From contig CALDNN010000050.1 of the NCBI GenBank assembly GCA_937915455.1, forward strand, positions 1 through 57,739: a DNA stretch of 57,739 nt. Reading direction: 5' to 3'. A model generated the notes under the pieces. It saw only the letters and a list, made by a program, of their open reading frames with translations, did not search any database and was not told the DNA's origin. Below, piece after piece: positions 36,245 to 42,905 of the stretch. Each line of letters starts with the position of its first letter. Position 1 is the stretch's first letter. The DNA comes from Pelethousia sp002409725. GTDB lineage: Bacteria; Bacillota; Clostridia; Christensenellales; CAG-138. The translations under genes were made by a program, and so were the position numbers.

Positions 36245-36289
36245 GCTGCCGCCTCCTTTATCTTTGGTTTTTCCTGGCGCTGACCGCAC

Positions 36290-37321
36290 CTATCGTTCGT
36301 CCCGGTCGTAATGCCGGCCGGCTTCGGCCCGGTCATATGCCTTGATGATGCGCTGAACCATTTCATGGCGCACCACGTCTTTATGTGTAAGGAAGATCTG
36401 GCTCACGCCCTCTATGCCTTCGAGCACCTCCAGGGCGTGGATCAGGCCGCTCTTACGTTCGCGCGGCAGGTCGATCTGGGTGATGTCGCCGGTGACCACC
36501 ACCCGCGAGCCCTCGCCGAAGCGGGTAAGGAACATCTTCATCTGCTCGCAGGTGCAATTCTGCGCCTCGTCCAGGATGATATACGCGTCGTTGAGCGTGC
36601 GGCCCCGCATATAGGCGAGCGGCGCGACCTCGATCGCTCCCCGCTCCACCAGCTGGTGGAAATTTTCAGAGCCTAAAAAGTCATAGAGCGCATCATAGAG
36701 GGGGCGCAGGTAGGGATCAACCTTGTTTTGCAGATCACCCGGCAAAAAGCCCAGCTTTTCTCCTGCCTCCACGGCGGGCCGGGTGAGGATGATCTTCTCC
36801 ACCTCTTTGTTTTTGAAGGCCAGCACGGCCATGGCCACGGCCAGGTACGTCTTACCCGTGCCCGCCGGGCCCACGCAGAAAACCACCGTGTGCCGCTTAA
36901 GGGCGGAAATATACTTTTTCTGGCCCAGGGTTTTGCACTTGATACGGCGGCCCTTGTTGGTGAAGGCCACGACGTCGTCCAGCAGCTCTAAGATCAGCTC
37001 CGCATTGCCCTCTTTGGCAAGATCCACCGCATAGCGGATGCGGCTGCGGTCGATGTTCTCGCCCCGGCGCAGGATGGTGAGAAGCTTATCCACCACCGCG
37101 TGGGCAAGAGCCGCCGCTTCTTCCTCGCCGGTGATGACCACGCTGCCCCCGTCCGTTTTGATGATGGCCCCGGTCTCCTGCTGGATGATGCCGAGGTTTT
37201 CATCGAACACCCCGAACAGGCGCAAGACCTCGTCCATGCTCTCCAGTGCAATCTCATAGCGGCTCGGCTCCCGGGCCGGTGTGAGGTCCAGCTCCTGCTC
37301 GAATTCATTCATCTTTGGCAT
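36290..37321 (-). CDS. phoH: PhoH family ATPase (YbeZ/PhoH)
   Basis: A 343-residue PhoH-like protein. After an N-terminal KH-like region (about residues 20-95) the ATPase core has Walker A GPAGTGKT, the family stretch LTRPAVEAGEKLGFLPGD, and Walker B IILDEAQN. It is thought to act with YbeY in RNA processing, as an ATPase or helicase-like factor. The ATG at 37321 has GGAG upstream and overlaps the end of yqfD by 17 bases. Confidence 0.94.
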   Translation of the reverse strand: MPKMNEFEQELDLTPAREPSRYEIALESMDEVLRLFGVFDENLGIIQQETGAIIKTDGGSVVITGEEEAAALAHAVVDKLLTILRRGENIDRSRIRYAVDLAKEGNAELILELLDDVVAFTNKGRRIKCKTLGQKKYISALKRHTVVFCVGPAGTGKTYLAVAMAVLAFKNKEVEKIILTRPAVEAGEKLGFLPGDLQNKVDPYLRPLYDALYDFLGSENFHQLVERGAIEVAPLAYMRGRTLNDAYIILDEAQNCTCEQMKMFLTRFGEGSRVVVTGDITQIDLPRERKSGLIHALEVLEGIEGVSQIFLTHKDVVRHEMVQRIIKAYDRAEAGRHYDRDER

Positions 37322-38462
37322 GCAATGCTCCGCTCTTTGCGATATTTTCCTCGGCAATCACGTTCAAAATGACCGTAAGGCCGGTTTCGTCCGTTTGCTG
37401 TTCAGCCTGCACCGAAAGGATGCGGGCGCTATGCTCCACGCCCTGCTCCATCAGCTTTTGCGCCCCGGCCTTGGCCAGGGGCGTCAGCTCCGCCTCGCTT
37501 AGGATTTGCCGCTGCTGGGTAAGCTCGCGGCAGGTGACACGCACGATCTCGATGGGCAACAGCGCGGGCAGGGTATGGGCCGCGCCCCGCTCCACTTCGT
37601 AATCCTCAAAGGGGATCTCCGGCGCGGGCAGGCTGTAGCCCAAAAGGCTCGCCTCCACATAGCTGAAGCTGTTGCCGCTGCGGGCGGGCAGCACCTGCTC
37701 ATAGGCGGCCGTGTAGGAAAAACGGTAGAGCACCCTGGCGATGACATCGCCCCGAGCCTCTACGGCGATGTCGTTGCCCAGATCGCCCGTGATCAGCATC
37801 TGCCCTTTTAGCACCGCATCCCCGGCATTGAAAAGGGCCTTGCCCGAAAGGGGGGTGATGCGCCGGATCACGCCGTCCTTGGCGGCATAGAGACTCCCGG
37901 GCTTCCCCTGCTCCAAAACCTTGGGCGTATCGCCTGCCTCCCGGATGGAAACTTGCAATATCACGCCGTAAAGTTCGGCCCCTGCCCAGGCAATGCGCGA
38001 ATCCGTGGCCATCACGGCCCGGCCAAGGCCTCTTGTGGTGATATCGCCCCGGGGGATGCCCGGCCGTACGCCCATCTCAGCCAGCGTGGCCACGATCTCT
38101 TCCTCGCGCACCTGGTCGCACCCCTCGATTCGCAAAAACCAGATGAAGCGCGAGGCGATTAAAAGGGCCGCCAGCACGGCGATCCAGCCAAAGGCCAGGA
38201 TCTTGCGGTACCGCAGGCGCGAAAGGGCGATGGGCAGGCCGTGCTTTTTCAAAATATGGATGCGGCAATGGAGGCCCCGGTTAAGCTTATGCAGGGCGTA
38301 AAAGCTCTCCACGCTCACATAGGCCGATATGCTGTTGCGGCCCGTGCGGGAAACGCCCCAGATCTCCAGCCCCTCCCGCAACGCCTTGTTCATAAAGCGC
38401 TCCAAGCCTGTGCCTTCAACCTGTATCATAACATATCCCGCGAGAGAATTCCACATATCCAC
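37305..38462 (-). CDS. yqfD: Sporulation protein YqfD
   Basis: A 385-residue protein of the YqfD family, expressed in the sporulation mother cell in Bacillus. It has an N-terminal cytoplasmic part, one membrane helix (about residues 89-110) and a large extracytoplasmic domain with the family's EMGVRPGIPRGDI and GKPGSLYAAKDGVIRRI segments. Its presence with YqfC argues that this organism, or its ancestor, forms spores. The phoH-yqfD-yqfC order is conserved in spore-forming Firmicutes. Confidence 0.9.
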   Translation of the reverse strand: MDMWNSLAGYVMIQVEGTGLERFMNKALREGLEIWGVSRTGRNSISAYVSVESFYALHKLNRGLHCRIHILKKHGLPIALSRLRYRKILAFGWIAVLAALLIASRFIWFLRIEGCDQVREEEIVATLAEMGVRPGIPRGDITTRGLGRAVMATDSRIAWAGAELYGVILQVSIREAGDTPKVLEQGKPGSLYAAKDGVIRRITPLSGKALFNAGDAVLKGQMLITGDLGNDIAVEARGDVIARVLYRFSYTAAYEQVLPARSGNSFSYVEASLLGYSLPAPEIPFEDYEVERGAAHTLPALLPIEIVRVTCRELTQQRQILSEAELTPLAKAGAQKLMEQGVEHSARILSVQAEQQTDETGLTVILNVIAEENIAKSGALHAKDE

Positions 38463-38513
38463 AGCCCCCTGCGCCCCCTCCCGGCTGGGTCGCGCCCCGT
38501 AATTTACATTTTG

Positions 38514-38825
38514 TTAATCTTTCTTGTTGTTCTTTGCCCCCGCCTCCCCTTCATAGCGCAGGCCCGCCACCCAGCCGCTGATGTAAAGCCGCTCGGGGGT
38601 GATCTCCCGCAGGGTTAGGTCCTCCCCCGTTACGTAAAGCATACCGGCTTTCGTGTAAAGGCATATCTCCTCCGCGCGGTATTGGTAAACGCCCGTGTGG
38701 TTCTCAATGAGCACGTGCTCCCGGCCCAAAACGGTAAGTTTGGGCGTGCCCGCCGCCTCCTCGGGCAGGTCCAGGGCGGATAAGAGCCGCCTCCCTAGGC
38801 GGATGCGCCGCTTGTTTTTGTGCAT
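38514..38825 (-). CDS. yqfC: Sporulation protein YqfC
   Basis: A 103-residue YqfC family protein (the family centre reads LPEEAAGTPKLTVLGREHVLI and ENHTGVYQY). It is probably co-transcribed with yqfD, 51 bases downstream. The ATG at 38825 was chosen to match the family's short N-terminus; its ribosome site GGGGG is the right arm of the hairpin at 38833-38860, so initiation may be influenced by that structure. It contributes to spore envelope formation in related bacteria, in a way not yet defined. Confidence 0.88.
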   Translation of the reverse strand: MHKNKRRIRLGRRLLSALDLPEEAAGTPKLTVLGREHVLIENHTGVYQYRAEEICLYTKAGMLYVTGEDLTLREITPERLYISGWVAGLRYEGEAGAKNNKKD

Positions 38826-38860
38826 AACAAAAGCCCCCATACACGATATCGTATGCGGGC
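38826..38860 (-). terminator. Terminator or attenuator between DUF1292 gene and yqfC
   Basis: On the minus strand GCCCGCATAC pairs with GTATGGGGGC (one C-C mismatch read from the plus strand, 8-base loop), followed by TTTTGTT. It separates the ireB-ruvX-DUF1292 unit from yqfC. Its T-run ends at the yqfC start codon and its second arm contains the yqfC ribosome site. Confidence 0.65.
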
Positions 38861-38884
38861 TTGGGCGCAAATATTTAGTTGGGC

Positions 38885-39172
38885 TTACTCGCCTTCCTCC
38901 GAAAGCTCGTCCATCAAGTCGAGGAAGTGATCGAAGACCTCGTTAAGAAGCACCTCGCTCTCGATGGTGACATAGGTCTCCTCACCGTTCTTCTCTTCGA
39001 CCTTCAGGAGGATGACCTCGGCCTCGTCCTCATCCGGCTCCTCGCCCTCCAGCAAGGGTGAAAGGGCGATGTAGCGCTCCTTTTCATAGAGAAAGGTGAG
39101 GATATGCTCAAAGTGCGCCGGTTCCCCGGCCTCATCCAACAGCACGATATCATCCAGCCGCTCGTTATCCAT
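38885..39172 (-). CDS. DUF1292 family acidic protein (YrzB-like)
   Basis: A 95-residue, strongly acidic protein. The DUF1292 pattern is visible: DDIVLLDEAGEPAHFEHILTF is followed by YIALSPLLEGE and EAEVILLKVEE. It is the third member of the conserved ireB-ruvX-DUF1292 set in Bacillota and has no known enzymatic function. AGGAG lies 9 bases before the ATG at 39172. It probably acts in the cytoplasm. Confidence 0.88.
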   Translation of the reverse strand: MDNERLDDIVLLDEAGEPAHFEHILTFLYEKERYIALSPLLEGEEPDEDEAEVILLKVEEKNGEETYVTIESEVLLNEVFDHFLDLMDELSEEGE

Positions 39173-39188
39173 AACAGCGTTTCTCCTT

Positions 39189-39611
39189 TTATAGGTTGGG
39201 GTTGGTAGCAAGGTACCCTTGCAGGATTACCACAGCCGCCACCTTATCGACCACCTTGCGGCGCTTTCGCCAATCCAGCTCCGCTTCGCACAGCACGCGC
39301 TCGGCCTCTACAGTGGTGAGCCGCTCGTCGTAAAAGGTATGCTCGCCCTCGAAGCCCTGCAGCACGGCCTCCGCGAAGGCACGAACCTTTTCGCTCTGGA
39401 AGCCGTAAGAGCCATCCATATTACGGGGCATGCCAAAGAGCAGCCGCACCGGCTCGTACTTCTTAGCCAAGTTGCGGATATAGGCCGCGTCCGCAGCTTC
39501 ATCCCCGGTGCGGGTATAGGTTTCAAGCCCCTGGGCGGTATAGCCCAGCGGGTCGCTCACGGCAATGCCGATGCGCTTATCCCCCACATCCAGCGCCAGT
39601 ACACGCCGCAT
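39189..39611 (-). CDS. ruvX: Holliday junction resolvase-like protein / pre-16S rRNA nuclease RuvX
   Basis: A 140-residue RNase H-fold nuclease of the YqgF/RuvX family. Family motifs are LALDVGDKRIGIAVSDPLG (metal-binding Asp), RLLFGMPRNMDGS, DERLTTVEAERVL (Glu/Asp) and a terminal DKVAAVVILQGYL (Asp). It processes the 5' end of 16S rRNA in enterobacteria. It starts 3 bases after ireB. Confidence 0.95.
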   Translation of the reverse strand: MRRVLALDVGDKRIGIAVSDPLGYTAQGLETYTRTGDEAADAAYIRNLAKKYEPVRLLFGMPRNMDGSYGFQSEKVRAFAEAVLQGFEGEHTFYDERLTTVEAERVLCEAELDWRKRRKVVDKVAAVVILQGYLATNPNL

Positions 39612-39614
39612 GGA

Positions 39615-39878
39615 TCAATCGCCCTCGTGGGCTTCCACATAGAAGCGCACGAACTCCTCTAAAAGCTCATCCCGCTCCAGCATGCGGATGAGGTAACGGG
39701 CGTTGTTGTAGCTGGTGATATACGTCGGGTCGCCGGAGACCAGGTAGCCCACGATCTGGTTGATGGGATCGTAACCCTTTTCCTCCATAGCGGCATAGAC
39801 CCGCATGATGACGTCGCTGGCCTTATCCTTTTCTTTTTCGATGCGGAAATGCATCGTTTCGTTGGTGCCTTCGGCCAT
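39615..39878 (-). CDS. ireB: IreB family regulatory phosphoprotein
   Basis: An 87-residue protein of the IreB/UPF0297 family, with the conserved stretches MRVYAAMEEKGYDPINQIVG and YLVSGDPTYITSYNNAR. In Enterococcus IreB is phosphorylated by the IreK kinase at N-terminal threonines and modulates cephalosporin resistance; the N-terminus here has threonines in EGTNETMHF. The ATG at 39878 follows GGGGGGAG. A consensus promoter lies about 30 bases upstream. Confidence 0.93.
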   Translation of the reverse strand: MAEGTNETMHFRIEKEKDKASDVIMRVYAAMEEKGYDPINQIVGYLVSGDPTYITSYNNARYLIRMLERDELLEEFVRFYVEAHEGD

Positions 39879-39909
39879 GCAGCTCCCCCCCTCTTCGGTA
39901 TCTCTTTCC

Positions 39910-39938
39910 AGTATACCCTGCCCTATCCTTTTTTTCAA
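39910..39938 (-). promoter_or_regulatory. ireB-ruvX-DUF1292 promoter
   Basis: On the minus strand: TTGAAA, 17 bases, TATACT. Transcription should start near 39903, about 25 bases before the ireB start. Confidence 0.75.
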
Positions 39939-40041
39939 TCAGATTCCCCTGCCGCGGCCAAAAAAAGCCGGCCCCGGAGCCGCTGGCCACCCTACCCGCG
40001 CTCCTAGCCGGTCTACCATTCTCCCCGCCGGTCTAGCCCCC

Positions 40042-40201
40042 AGAGCAACTGACGAAAAGATAGCTAGTGGATATACGAGAGATTTAGCTGCCCCGCTAAG
40101 CCGGAGGAGCGCCGCGTAGCAGCGCTACGCGAATCGGACGAGGCAACGCGGGGCAGCTAAAGATCCACATAGGCACTAGCCAGATTTGAGAAAGTTGCTC
40201 T
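40042..40201. repeat. 160-bp symmetrical imperfect inverted repeat
   Basis: Matched blocks alternate with unmatched blocks of nearly equal length on the two sides. From outside in: AGAGCAACT (40042-40050) with AGTTGCTCT (40193-40201); 12 unmatched on each side; GCTAGTG (40063-40069) with CACTAGC (40174-40180); 13 and 12 unmatched; TTTAGCTGCCCCGC (40083-40096) with GCGGGGCAGCTAAA (40148-40161); 16 bases on each side with little pairing; CGCGTAGC (40113-40120) with GCTACGCG (40124-40131) and a 3-base loop. It could be a structured RNA, a MITE-like element or a repeat unit. No protein is encoded in it. Confidence 0.8.
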
Positions 40202-40203
40202 AA

Positions 40204-40362
40204 CTAATTAAACATATCGCTCACCGCGCGCCTACCACAGCGTACGGCCCGGCGGGAATCCCGCATCATACGGCGGGCCACATCTGGATACATGGCCGTG
40301 ACCGCCAGGTAGCCCGCGGCCATCCCCGCCGCCATGCCCAGCATAATGGGTAATGTTTTCAT
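40204..40362 (-). CDS. Small membrane protein, unknown
   Basis: A 52-residue protein with a strong ribosome site (GGAAGGAGTG, 6 bases before the ATG). A hydrophobic N-terminal helix (MKTLPIMLGMAAGMAAGYLA) is followed by VTAMYPDVARRMMRDSRR and a basic tail with further Arg residues. The layout, a glycine/alanine-rich membrane anchor with a basic amphipathic tail, resembles short YtxH-like or DUF3918-type proteins of Clostridia, but I cannot assign a family. The gene stops 2 bases before the 160-bp inverted repeat. Confidence 0.65.
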   Translation of the reverse strand: MKTLPIMLGMAAGMAAGYLAVTAMYPDVARRMMRDSRRAVRCGRRAVSDMFN

Positions 40363-40430
40363 GCTGCTCACTCCTTCCTTTCATGTGGGCTTAGTTTGCC
40401 CAAAGGGAAGGATATAGCCCATGGTAAATC

Positions 40431-41111
40431 CTACAAGATGTGCCGCTGCTTTAAAGCCTGAAAGGTTTCGGCGGCAATATCCTCCACGGAGCGGAAGAGG
40501 CCGTTTGCCATACAGTCGATCACCAATACATCCTGCCGCCTGGCTGCGGTCTCCAGATATTTAGCGCGCACCCGCGCTTGCATGCTCTCGGAGGCTTCGT
40601 ATACGTCTTTACCCTCGCCCAGGTAATCCCGGCGGCCTTTTTTGAGGATGTTCGCACCGGCCTGGGCCGTATCCACATCGTAAAAAATGAAGACATCCGC
40701 CTTAGGAAGGCCAAAGTGGTTATACTCCAGCTCGAACACCCAGTCGATGATGTCCGGCTGCTCCAGATCGATATCGCGGGTAGATTGATAGACCGCGTTG
40801 CTCAAAACGTAGCGGTTGAAAAGCAGCACATCTGATTCGCCATCGCGGTAATCGCTGAGATTTTCCCAGCGGTCGAGGGCATACCACAGGGCCATGGAGC
40901 GGCCGTCCACCGCATCTGCGCGCACGCCGCCGCTGCCGGAAAGGTAGCGGCCTACCGCAGAGCCAAAGAAGCTCTCATATACGGGAAATTCCCGGCTGTC
41001 CACCCGCAGGCCGGCTGCCAGGCATCGCTTTTTCAACTCTGCAAACTGTACGCTTTTGCCGCTGCCATCGATACCCTCGATGGCGATCACCTTGGTTTTC
41101 TTTTCGCTCAT
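40431..41111 (-). CDS. Thymidylate kinase-like P-loop kinase
   Basis: A 226-residue protein of the thymidylate kinase family. The P-loop is EGIDGSGKS (residues 12-20). The following region has ALDRWENLSD (residues 78-87) and LLFNRYVLSNAVYQS (from 96), matching the tmk DR[YH]xxSxxAYQ motif except that Asp is Asn99. The lid region is KKGRRDYLGEGKDVYE. It probably phosphorylates dTMP or another nucleoside monophosphate. The ATG at 41111 overlaps the hflX stop by 4 bases. Because of Asn99 and the slightly long sequence it may be a paralogue rather than the main Tmk. Confidence 0.75.
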   Translation of the reverse strand: MSEKKTKVIAIEGIDGSGKSVQFAELKKRCLAAGLRVDSREFPVYESFFGSAVGRYLSGSGGVRADAVDGRSMALWYALDRWENLSDYRDGESDVLLFNRYVLSNAVYQSTRDIDLEQPDIIDWVFELEYNHFGLPKADVFIFYDVDTAQAGANILKKGRRDYLGEGKDVYEASESMQARVRAKYLETAARRQDVLVIDCMANGLFRSVEDIAAETFQALKQRHIL

Positions 41112-42889
41112 GCTCCCCCAGCCTCCCCCAAAATGCGTTTGAGCCGCCAAAGGGTATCCTCCTCTGCCAGGGCGCGCACATAGGTGCCCGCCTCCTCGTG
41201 GCGCTCCTCCAATATGCGCGCGTCCTCGCGCAAAAGCGCCATGGCCTCGTATTTATCATAGGGTACCAGCAGTTCCACCTCTTTACGGCTGCTGGAGAGC
41301 TTTTGCTCTACAGCAGCCAGCAAGGCATGCACGCCGGCCCCCGTGAGGGCGCTGATAGCCAGCCCATCCTGCGGCGGGGGCGCCAACTGCGCATCGGATT
41401 TATTATAGACCCGGATGCTGGGGATATCCCCCGCGCCGAGATCTGCCAGCACCTTTTCCACCACCTCGCGCTGGCTCTCGTAGTGGTCGGAGGAAACGTC
41501 GATCACATGCAAGATCAAATCCGCCTGGCGCACCTCCTCCAGCGTAGATTGAAAAGCCTGGATCAGATCATGCGGCAGCTTATTGATAAACCCCACGGTA
41601 TCGCTCAAAAGGATTTGCGTGCCGCTGGGCAGGGCCGCCTGGCGCACCACCGGATCCAGCGTGGCGAAAAGCTTGTTTTCCGCCAGCACGCCCGCACCCG
41701 TGAGCGCGTTTAGAAGAGTGCTCTTACCCGCGTTGGTATAGCCCACCAGGGCCACGCGGGGCACGGTGTCCTTTTGCCGCCGCTCGCGGCGGAGGCCTCG
41801 CTGCTTCTCCACGGCTTTTAGTTCCTCGCCCAGCTCGTAGATGCGGCGGCGGATGCGGCGCTTATCGCTCTCCAGCTTGGTTTCGCCCGGGCCTCTGGCG
41901 ATCGTTCCCGCGCCCTGGCGGGAAAGCGCCTTGCCCTGGCCGAAGATGCGAGGCAGCTCGTATTTGAGCTGGGCAAGCTCCACCTGCAGCTTGCCCTCCC
42001 GGCTCTGCGCGTGGCGGGCGAAGATATCCAAAATAAGGGCGGTGCGGTCGATCACCCGCACACCGGTGATGGCCTCTAAATTGCGGGCCTGCACGGGGCT
42101 CAACTCGTCGTCGAAAATCAGCAGGTCCGCTTCCAGGGCGCTGGCGGAGAGCGAAAGCTCCTCCGCCTTGCCGCTGCCAATATAGGTGGCATTGTCGATC
42201 TCCCGCTTGCGCTGGGTGGAGCGTCCCACCACCACGGCCCCGGCCGTGGCCGCCAGCTCGCCAAGCTCTGCCAGGGTATCGTAGGGCGCGTCGTTCTCCA
42301 GCCCTACCAAAATGGCCCGCTCGGGCGTGGCTTCCCGCACATCCTTGGTGGCGCTCTTGAAACGCTCGTCCGCCAGATAGATTTCCTGCATCAGCGCCCG
42401 CTGTGACAGCTTGTGGGGCCGCAAAGGGCCATAGAGCAGTACCTGGCGGGTGCCGTCCTCTTCCATCTCGCCCAGATAGCCGGCATAAAAATTCACTGGC
42501 TGGCCCTCGGCGCCCACGCCCAGCGCGGCCATGGCATCCAAGCGCATGGAACGCAGGGTACCCGCGTCCACACCGGAAAGGCGGCCGTCGCCGTTGGGGT
42601 GGGTATGGATGCAGCGTACGCCGCAAAGCCGGTCTTCATTGCGCACCAGGCGCATATTCGGCATGGAGACCTTGCCGCTATCGCCAATAGAGACATCCGT
42701 TACGCGGCCATCCCGGCCAATGTAGACGGATAGCTCCCGGCCGATGGCCCCGGTATATTCCGCCATGGCTTCAAGCAGCTCAAAGGAGGCGAATACGTTC
42801 GCCTCCATACGCATTTCATACAGGGCTGCGATCCGTTCGAGTAGGGTGTTACGGATGCCCTCGACATTGCCGTTTACTTTATTTTCCAT
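41108..42889 (-). CDS. hflX: GTPase HflX with N-terminal JAMM-like extension
   Basis: A 593-residue HflX, a ribosome-splitting GTPase. The HflX core has the N-terminal domain (IGSGKAEEL, QVELAQLKYELPRI), then the G domain with G1 GYTNAGKST (383-391), G3 DTVGFI and G4 NKSD. Residues 1-185 are an extra domain. Within it, HTHPNGDGRLSGVD at 95-108 fits the JAMM/JAB metal motif HxHx7Sx2D. AAGGAG precedes the ATG. It follows the PQQ-propeller gene by 16 bases and overlaps the kinase gene by 4. Confidence 0.92.
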   Translation of the reverse strand: MENKVNGNVEGIRNTLLERIAALYEMRMEANVFASFELLEAMAEYTGAIGRELSVYIGRDGRVTDVSIGDSGKVSMPNMRLVRNEDRLCGVRCIHTHPNGDGRLSGVDAGTLRSMRLDAMAALGVGAEGQPVNFYAGYLGEMEEDGTRQVLLYGPLRPHKLSQRALMQEIYLADERFKSATKDVREATPERAILVGLENDAPYDTLAELGELAATAGAVVVGRSTQRKREIDNATYIGSGKAEELSLSASALEADLLIFDDELSPVQARNLEAITGVRVIDRTALILDIFARHAQSREGKLQVELAQLKYELPRIFGQGKALSRQGAGTIARGPGETKLESDKRRIRRRIYELGEELKAVEKQRGLRRERRQKDTVPRVALVGYTNAGKSTLLNALTGAGVLAENKLFATLDPVVRQAALPSGTQILLSDTVGFINKLPHDLIQAFQSTLEEVRQADLILHVIDVSSDHYESQREVVEKVLADLGAGDIPSIRVYNKSDAQLAPPPQDGLAISALTGAGVHALLAAVEQKLSSSRKEVELLVPYDKYEAMALLREDARILEERHEEAGTYVRALAEEDTLWRLKRILGEAGGA

Positions 42890-42905
42890 GCGCTCCTTGG
42901 GCCGG

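Larger units (their letters stand above)
39879..40203. other. Non-coding region containing a large inverted repeat
   Basis: The gap between ireB and the next minus-strand gene holds the ireB promoter (39910-39938) and the symmetrical inverted repeat at 40042-40201. Positions 39950-40040 are C-rich and show no recognisable feature. Confidence 0.6.

Noticed and set aside
40042..40201. CRISPR or insertion sequence at the 160-bp inverted repeat
   Set aside because: No spaced direct repeats, no transposase and no flanking duplication are visible; it is reported as a structured inverted repeat instead.
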